Below, piece by piece: positions 55,233 through 64,000 of a DNA stretch of 64,000 bases. The notes below the pieces were generated by a model. It did not search any database. It saw only the letters and a program-made list of their open reading frames with translations, and was not told the DNA's origin. Source of the stretch: Pleurostoma richardsiae (Eukaryota > Ascomycota > Sordariomycetes > Calosphaeriales > Pleurostomataceae); contig JANBVO010000014.1 in NCBI GenBank assembly GCA_030052745.1, positions 372,001-436,000 of the forward strand, read 5' to 3'. A program made the translations under genes and the position numbers. Position 1 is the stretch's first letter; the number at the start of each line of letters is the position of its first letter.

Positions 55233-56655
55233 GAGCTGGATAGCACTTGTGCTGTGGTCCGACCCGACCCTTGACACGGCTCTTAGACTCCGTGGCTACT
55301 GGTTGGTTACTGGGCTGTCTGGGAGAAGAAGCAGAAAAGCAGGCTTGCCATGAACATCACGTCTGGCTACTCATGGAAAGTGTTCCTTGGATCCACCTCT
55401 AAGGCTGTGTTATACCTAAGATATACATATATACGGGCAGTTTCAGTGAATGAGAAACAACATAAGACACTGTTACCGTCACCCAACATCTGCTTGTCAG
55501 GTACCATCTCTTGTCGGTGACAGATCGGGCTCAGTCCATCGAGCCAACGACAGTCCCATGACCTGCCTCCCCTTTGCCCAGCTTAAGGGACAGGTATGGT
55601 GACGCCTGCAGCCGAACTAACTTGGTTGGCCTGGTATCATCAGTGAAACGTCTTGTAGGAGCGAGCACCTTATCGAAGCCTGGGGTTCTCGTAAGATAAG
55701 TAGCCAAGGAGAACCAGCCATTTGATGGTTTCCCAACGACTGAAGGAGGATATCTGATTCGTCGGTGCCACGGCTCAAGGTCTGGAAACACTCCTTGGTC
55801 TCTGGCTGTTTAACTCCACGTGTAACATGCAGAAGGTGTCGTAGAAGTCTTCACGGAACAGGGAAGACTCGATCGTTGGTGCCCTAGTTGATGCCCCAAG
55901 GTGCCTCAAGGCCCCGAGGAGAGCAACGGCTTCGGTTCGGTGGCTGAGTGGCTTTTCGAGTTTGTAATCTGTACCTCGCACCTCAGGTGCTTAACAAACC
56001 ATGAGTACATCACCGCCCACTCATCGTGTCGGTGCGCCCCGTCGTTTGTTAGCCTTATGGAGTCATTACTCTGCCTTACGTAAACAGGTGGCGGTGCAGG
56101 GATGAACATGTCATTTCTGAGCGTCCCTATCGGCCCAAAGTACCCACGTAGCTGGAAAAGAGCCCAACTGGCGCCTGGCAGCCTCTGAGTGGCCGGGCGG
56201 GCGTTAGCGCAGAACCTTTCTGGGTCGAGTCTTTGTTGGCCCGTCACTTGGTGGGCGTGGTGGTGTCTTTCTCATCGTGCGTCGGATCCTCTCCTCCTTT
56301 GGATTCTTCCTTCCCCCCTCTAACAAAATCCTACTAAATTCTTCCCTACCTTAGACTCTGACCAACCTTGACGCCAACGACTTTCGGCGATTTCTCCTTC
56401 TTGCGATACCACCTCCATCTCTTTTCTTCGTCTGTGATACCTTCGTTTCTCCTGGTACGTCCTCGCCTCCTGGCTTCGCCCCTCGCTAAACCTCTGTTTC
56501 AGCCGCTTTGGGCAGGGCGTCTGATTCACTCGCCTTCTCCCGGATTCCACCGCTGACCCTTTAAATACAGGGACTGTCTCTCGACCGTCGTCGGCCAGCG
56601 AACAAAGAGAAGAAACGCCTTCGGCATCTCGAACAACACATAACCCACAGCCAAA
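55233..56655. other. Intergenic, promoter and leader of ubc4
   Basis: No gene is supported. The last 400 bases are pyrimidine-rich, as is usual for strongly expressed fungal genes, and probably include the ubc4 leader. Confidence 0.45.
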
Positions 56656-57663
<1,008 letters not shown>

Positions 57664-60600
57664 TAACGCCTTCGTCCCGCGCATGGCGGGCAAGCGTTGC
57701 GGATGGACGGGGTGGACATCTTGAGGGGAGGGGAGGACGAACGGACATGACAAATGTGAGAGTAATCCGGCGGTAGACATTCATCGATTTTTTCCCCTGA
57801 CAGACTTTCTCTATTGCTTGCTGCTGGCGTTACGTCTCTCCGACTCCTCGATGAATATCATTTGCGGTTCTTGGGTCCTTCAAAAACCAACTTGTTCCTC
57901 TTCGGCAATTCAGTGACAAACTGTGCATGGCAAGTGATGATGGAATCAAAGCAAGGCGGAGAGAAAAGGGAGATGATGGGCGGACTAGTCAAGCACGCCC
58001 CTCAGAACGGTCAACATCATATGGATGGAGATGGGCGAGTTCTCTGCCCCCCTTCTTCTCGTTCTCTCCCGTTGGTGTCGCTGGTGTCTTCGCCGGTCGA
58101 TTGTGGATGATTTGCAGATAGGCAGACAGTACCCCTGTGGCCAGAATGGAGATGGAGTTTTCACTATGTCTCGCTATCACTGATACCGCAGGCCCTGCAA
58201 GTAAATGTATATGTGCTTGAGGCCTGAAGTGGCATCGTCAATGGTAATCGTGCCCCGAGTCTTCCTATACAGAGTAAGCGAACAGTGACTATGACGGCGA
58301 TTCGCAAATTTTCGAGTCTTGTAATACAGGTCGTCGTTAGGCTGCCGGAGCTTGCTTCATCATCGTCAGTATCTCCAACCGAATATACTTGTAACCTTTA
58401 CCCAGCCGACTCATTCATCTTATCAAGCCGTAATACACATTCGCAAGAGGCCACTGAAGCAACTACCGAGCGTTCGTCAAGTAGCTGGGGTGTAGGCAGC
58501 TTCAGTGTCCAGAGCCGCCGAGATCCGAAGAAACATGTAGATGCTCCGCGGTTCTCTCTGGCAGGTGAAACGGATGTTGGTCGCTTCGCCTTCTACCTTG
58601 CGTTTACGTCGTCACGCAAGTGAAAAGTGAGACATCTACCTCGACAGCTCTTGCTAGCTGAAGCAAAACACGCGGCTCCCGGCACAGCCCGCGTCGAGAA
58701 TTACCTCAGCGAGAAGGTTACTTCCCATGGAGTCTGTGACTCCCGGGGTGAAATACTACAGTCTGGTCGACGAAACGCCAAACAGGTCGTTTCACAGCCA
58801 GCTGAGAGATTCAAACGGGTTGGGCTTGCGACTAACGTACGAGATGATGTACCAATGAAGGCTCCGGCTCCTTCCTGGACATGGAAACGAATGATTGGGG
58901 GTCTACTGGCAGTTTGGAATGGGTTTTGTCCCTCTGGCTACGTTTTGGAGACCTTACCGAATGCTGCACAGGAGCGTGTCAAAGTAGACTTAGTTTTAAA
59001 AGCATGGTCAAGCTTTTGGCGTCACAGGTCGATGGGGATGACAAGCCGGGGCTCCCACGAGCATGAACATCTCTCCGTGGTTGCTTGGAGGGGTGACGAA
59101 TTACGATTGAACAGCTGAATGAAGCCGGGAGATTGAGGCTCTCGGAGGAGATAACGGTCGATGATAACAGTCTACGGCCTTGCCTCCAAGGGTAGCCGTG
59201 GGGTTTTAATGATTGAGGATCACTACATCCGCGCCTGAGCATATCATGATCCTGTTGTGCTATTCCGGGAGTTGCGGCTTGCAGATGGCGTTGATGAAGG
59301 GTCTAAGTCAAGGACGAAGGCCGGGTAGATAGCTGCGTAACAGCACCTATGTTTAGAAGATCTCCCCAGGGATCGAGTTTGAGAAACTCGGTAGCGGGAG
59401 TCGAGAATATGCGGGAGTGCGTGGGATGGGGGAGGGCAAGCCGAATCGAGAGTCGTTGCGAAGGCAGTGACGCTGGCGGTTATGTAAGCCGCATTATGCA
59501 CGCATATTCCAAGATGCTGCGGCCTGTGACTGGATGTGGGCTCTCTGGAGTTTCCATGATAGCCTCGTACTCTTCATAACTCCTGCTTTCCTGGACATAA
59601 GTGAAGGAGGACGACGACGAATATGATGGAGTCCCATCGCTTGTCGCTCTCATCTCCGGTGTGTGTCAGAGACCCCCTGACGAAACAACCTGCGACGCGG
59701 GCGTAGCCGAGCAACGCAGCCAATCACGGGCCGTATAACGCACTTACTAAGGCGGGGCCAGCTTGCACGTACCGCCCCGTGGCTCGTCACTGTCCAGCAG
59801 CCGCCCCTCTCTCCTCCTCTCCTCCACTCTCGCTGCTCTGCTTCGAGACCGCCGCCTCTTGGCTCACCCCTGTCTCTGGCCGCGAACTCTCCACCGCCCG
59901 TCCGTGCTGCCGCAGTGGCACCCTCCAGCAGACTCGGACCCCGATGGGCGTGGCGATAGAGAGGAGATCTGGGCAAGCTGAAGCAGAGCAAGACAGGAGA
60001 AGCTTGTCCTGGGCGCAAAGTGGTGCCATTACCCACCTGCACCCCATGTCCAGTCGGTCGATCACCCCTATCACAGACCCAAGAGGCTTCAAAACGTCCT
60101 CGACGAACCGGCGGCCGGTTCGAGTTGACGCGTCGCCAGCGACTGCTTCCATGCTACCTCAAACCGACACACGGGATCAGTCAAGCGACACACTCGACGA
60201 TGGCTTCGCATGCAATCCAGCAGCTACAGTAGACTACAGGAGGAGCAGGGCCAAAGGACTGCGCATTCGTCGGACAGAGGCTCGAGGCTAAGCCGGTGGA
60301 GAGACGTTGTTCTGGCCGTCAAAAGCAGGCATCTGGTCCGGCACTTGGCACCTACTCGGTGTGGTTCTAAGCCCACAGGCGGCTGGCCATGCAGCCCCCG
60401 GCCCCCCATCTAATCCAGATTGAGGCTACTTTTGTTTCGACTTCACTCCTCCTCGACAGCAGCCTTGCCTCCTTGCGCGGCCCCGGTCCCTTTCTGCTTT
60501 GCTTTCGCTGGGCTGGCCCAGCAGATGCTACTCCACGTTGTAGTCCGGGACTCCAGACATCCTCTCCACGCCCCTCCCGGTCGGCTGCTTCACCTTTCTA

Positions 60601-61397
60601 CACCCCCCCTTGCTCGTCCCACAATACTTGTCTTGTTCTGTCTCTTTTGCGCATAACGACGCTCAGTCTGTACCTCGACTCCGTGTCGCCGGCCAGGTAC
60701 CCAAAACCTCCGAACGGGCCTCATCTTGAAATGATCTCCCACTTCCCGGCCGCCTTTTCTTTCCATTCATTCTTTCCTTTCCCTTTCTGCGTACCGTGCC
60801 TCGATAATACCTCCTAATCTGCTGGACTGGGAAGCAGCAGCCGCCGGGTGCAGGCATTGTGTGCAGGTATGATCTACAAGAAATCACCTTATGTTTCTGA
60901 GAGCAGCATGGCTTGGCGTCTCTCATAACCGCCGTTCTTCCCGTGCCCCCCCTTCTCTTCTGCCACTCTCCTCTTTCGCCTCGAACTTCTTTTCATTCCT
61001 TTTGCTTCGGCGCTGTGTGTTTGTATGTCGTGCGTTGCTGCTGTTTGCTGACCTCACGCCCGCATCCTCGCGGCAGCAGCAGACTCCATTCACGGTCATT
61101 ACATCGCATCCTGGACTAGACCTGTTCGACTTTCGCTTCTTCGCCCTCCTTTCACTAGATGCATCTTCGCCAGTTCAGCAGGCTCTGATACTAGACGTCG
61201 ACCGAGCTCTTTTCGATTACAAATAAGCCGACTTAATAGACGAAGGGGACGTCAGCTCCACCTTGCAAGAGAGGAGGATCTTGGGGAAAGGGACTCACGA
61301 GAAGGGGCCAGTTGACTTGATCGCTGGAGACCGGAGGGTTGACCCACAGTTCATCTCGGAGTACCGAGCGAGCGATCTCGAAAAACCACCGCCCGCC
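57664..61397. other. 3.7 kb region, no confident gene; distal part is noxB promoter/leader
   Basis: Frames here (for example 58627-59118 plus, 59650-60042 minus) have no family resemblance. From about 60400 to 61150 the plus strand is strongly pyrimidine-rich, and several short upstream frames precede the noxB ATG. A long transcribed leader, possibly with an intron, is likely. Confidence 0.5.
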
Positions 61398-63251
61398 ATG
61401 TCGTACATGTACGATCGAGAGGACTACAAGCAGACGGAGAGGTCAAGATGGACGCCCCTGACGCGGATGCTGTTGTCGGGTGAGATGACGCAGGAGAGGC
61501 AGAAGGAGCTGTCAGGGAAGGAGAAATTCGACCGATGGATGATCAACGAAGGTTACCGCCGAGTGTACGTCGAGGCAGTCTGAGCCTGGTCCGATTGCGT
61601 AGGTGGTCTCGTCAGGTGGCTAACTGTGCGGCAGTTTCGTCTTCATATTCATGTTCCTTCACATGATGGTCTTCGCGTTTGGTTTCGTCAACTACGCCGT
61701 GAAGGACAACCTGCAAGTGGCACGAGATACCTTCGGTCCCACTTACATGATAGCCAGATCAGCCGCGCTGGTACTGCACTTCGACGTCGCTATGATCTTG
61801 TTGCCCGTCTGCCGGACGTTCATCTCCCTGGCAAGGCAAACACCTTTGAACGGTATCATCCAGTTTGACAAGAATATCACGTTCCATATTCTGACGGCAT
61901 GGTCGATCGTTTTTTGGTCCTGGGTGCACACCATCGCCCACTGGAACAACTTCGCGCAGATCGCCGCCAAGAACAACTTGGGGATCTACGGCTGGCTGCT
62001 TGCTAACTTTGTGTCCGGCCCTGGCTGGACAGGCTACGTGATGCTGATTGCGTTGATGGGCATGGTCATAACCTCAGTCGAGAAGCCTCGCCGCGCCAAC
62101 TACGAGCGCTTCTGGTACACGCACCACATGTTTGTCGTGTTCTTCTTTTTCTGGTCCTTCCACGGCGCCTTCTGCATGATCCAGCCCGACTTCGCGCCTT
62201 TCTGCATCTCCATAGGCACACAAGCCGTTGGTGTGTTCTGGCAGTACTGGATGTACGGCGGGTTCATCTACCTGGCGGAGCGCATTGCCCGCGAGGTTCG
62301 GGGCAGGCACAAGACGTATATCTCCAAGGTGGTTCAGCACCCCAGCAACGTCTGCGAGATCCAGATCAAGAAGGAGCACACCAAGACGAGGGCCGGCCAG
62401 TATATCTTCTTCAACTGCCCTGAAGTGTCGATTTGGCAGTACCATCCCTTCACATTGACCAGCGCACCAGAGGAGGACTATATTTCGATCCACATGCGTG
62501 TGGTCGGCGACTTCACCAAGGCAGTGTCGAAGGCCCTTGGGTGCGAGTGGGATAGGAAGGACAAGGGCTCCGAGGTGGTCGGTGTGGATGGCAGCAACGG
62601 CGACGTCGATCCGGCCCTGCGCCGTGTCCTCCCCCGTGTTTACGTCGATGGGCCTTTTGGATCCGCGTCCGAGGACGTGTTCAAGTATGAGATTGCGGTT
62701 CTGGTGGGCGCTGGTATCGGCGTCACGCCCTTCGCGTCTATCCTCAAGTCGATCTGGTACCGGATGAACTACCCGCAGAAGAAGACGCGGCTCACGAAGG
62801 TGTACTTCTTCTGGATCTGCCGTGACTTCGGGTCGTTCGAATGGTTCCGCTCGCTGCTGCTCGCCATCGAGGCGCAGGACGTCGACAACCGCATCGAGAT
62901 CCACACGTACCTGACAGCCAAGATCAAGGCCGACGATGCGACGAACATCATGATCAACGACGCCAACGCCGACAAGGACGCCATCACGGGCCTGCGCGCA
63001 CCGACCAACTTTGGTCGCCCCAACTGGGACATGATCTTCCGCGGCATCAGGAAGCTGCACACCCCGGCCGAGGCGGGTGTGTTCTTCTGTGGTCCGAAGG
63101 GGCTGGGCAGCTCGTTGCATATCTACTGTAACAAGTACAGTGAGCCTGGGTAAGCATCCCTCGCCCTTTCTCGCCTTTGATCTGCAGCGAGGTAGTATAC
63201 TGACAAATAATTCATAGCTTTGCATTCGTTTGGGGCAAGGAGAACTTCTAA
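61398..63251 (+). CDS. noxB: NADPH oxidase, NoxB (Nox2) class
   Basis: Three exons (61398-61564, 61635-63149, 63218-63251) sum to 1716 nt, giving 571 residues. The N-terminus MSYMYDREDYKQ...GEMTQERQKELSGKEKFD (about 50 residues) is the extension that distinguishes NoxB from NoxA. Six membrane spans carry the haem histidines in LVLHFDVAMILLPVCRT, SWVHTIAHWNN and YTHHMFVVFFFFWSFHGAF. The FAD motif is QYHPFTLTSAP. NADPH-binding blocks are VDGPFGSASEDVF, VGAGIGVTPFASILKS and VFFCGPKGLG. The C-terminus FAFVWGKENF is diagnostic. It produces superoxide at the plasma membrane or endomembranes under NoxR/Rac control and is known in fungi for ascospore germination and penetration structures. Upstream codons stay open but contain no ATG, so the start is firm. 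The last exon is 34 nt. Confidence 0.95.
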
Positions 63252-64000
63252 AGACCGCCCAATCACTTTTTTTCTTCTTCCGCCTTCTCTCACTAGAAAC
63301 TCCGCCCAGCTCACTTTACCCGCGCACACTGTGGTGGAAAGGTCATACATACACAGCGCGCCGGACGCAGAAACCCTAGTACTACACGTGTGCGCGAATG
63401 TTCGGTCTATTGTTTCTACGGAGTTTTTGCTTGGTTGGGGGAACACCGCGGCCTTCCCCTTGAGGGACCACCCTGTACGCGTATTGTGTAAGGCAAACGA
63501 GACTCGCGGCACCATCGCCGCCCGGAAGACACGAGCGGCAGGGAGAGGCTCTAGGTGGATGAGCGGATGGGAAGCCAGCTGGGGTGAGGGCGGGGAGGCG
63601 TGATTGCGGACGAAGCTGGTCAAGCGTTTTTTGCATGGCGAGATGATAATCCTAGACTCCCCTTCTCGTCATGATTGTCGTTGTTGTCGTGGCCGTGCCT
63701 CAGTTGCTGTTGGGTGGGCATTGTAGGGGAGAATGAGCGTATACCTTGTCATATATCTCCCTATACGTGTATGTAGCGAACATTTTATCACTTGCAATGG
63801 ATCTAGACGTTCAACTGCTCTGGGACTTGGATTACGCTGCACTGTCCGGCGTTGCTTCTCAATGCCTCTTTGCTTGCAGTTAGACGGCGTCAAGTTCGAT
63901 ATACGGGACAAAACGGCCCCATACCTGAGAACGAGCCTTCCAGTACAGCATAACACGGTCACCTATGATATTCTAGCGTCTCTGTCCAGACTTCCATCAA
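63252..64000. other. 3' flank of noxB, no gene seen
   Basis: A pyrimidine-rich 3' region is followed by unremarkable sequence to the window end. Frames on either strand lack family resemblance. Confidence 0.45.

Noticed and set aside
58627-59118. 163-codon frame on the plus strand
   Set aside because: No family resemblance. An alternative frame in the same region (a short MESVTPGVKYYS peptide) is equally unconvincing.
62074-63225. 383-codon frame on the minus strand
   Set aside because: It is the antisense of noxB exon 2 and an artefact of GC-rich third positions. The plus-strand protein is strongly conserved.

Overview
The window is nuclear DNA of a filamentous ascomycete (Pezizomycotina; a Sordariomycete is my best guess). 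The evidence is short introns of about 40-160 nt with GTRNGT donors, CTRAC-like branch points and YAG acceptors, together with gene families typical of these fungi: a HET-domain protein, Zn2Cys6 and fungal-specific transcription factors, a NoxB-type NADPH oxidase, a WSC/Ser-Thr-rich wall protein, a DUF7587-like protein and secreted S10 and amidase enzymes. Most genes were assembled by splicing open frames by eye. For almost every multi-exon model the summed exon length is a whole number of codons.

Left part (0-20 kb), mixed housekeeping and accessory genes: a long disordered-protein gene running off the left edge (-), an alpha/beta hydrolase (-) sharing a promoter with an ACS-family MFS permease (+), a SnoaL-like protein (-), the Golgi GDP-mannose transporter (-), an aldo/keto reductase (-), an orphan multi-span membrane protein (-), a HET protein (+), a DUF7587/ADP-ribosyltransferase-fold-like protein (+) and an aldehyde dehydrogenase (-).

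Middle part (20-51 kb), accessory and gene-sparse: a small Kex2-type secreted cysteine-rich protein, a single-span cell-surface glycoprotein and a mitochondrial double-hotdog acyl-CoA thioesterase. After these comes a block bracketed by two decayed direct copies of an unrecognised gene (about 27.2-28.1 and 46.1-46.9 kb). Inside the block are a transcription factor lacking a zinc cluster, an old yellow enzyme, a PaaI-like thioesterase, a short carboxymuconolactone-decarboxylase-like protein, a secreted serine carboxypeptidase with an altered oxyanion loop, two divergent secreted amidases and an NmrA-like protein. A nitrilase pseudogene and an intact Zn2Cys6 factor follow.

Right part (51-64 kb), conserved genes: a GPI-type WSC wall protein, glutaryl-CoA dehydrogenase, the E2 enzyme Ubc4 and noxB with a long leader.

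The middle block looks like an accessory catabolic or secondary-metabolism segment between conserved flanks. No tRNA, rRNA, CRISPR or intact transposon was recognised. Functional links between neighbours are inference from order and family only.
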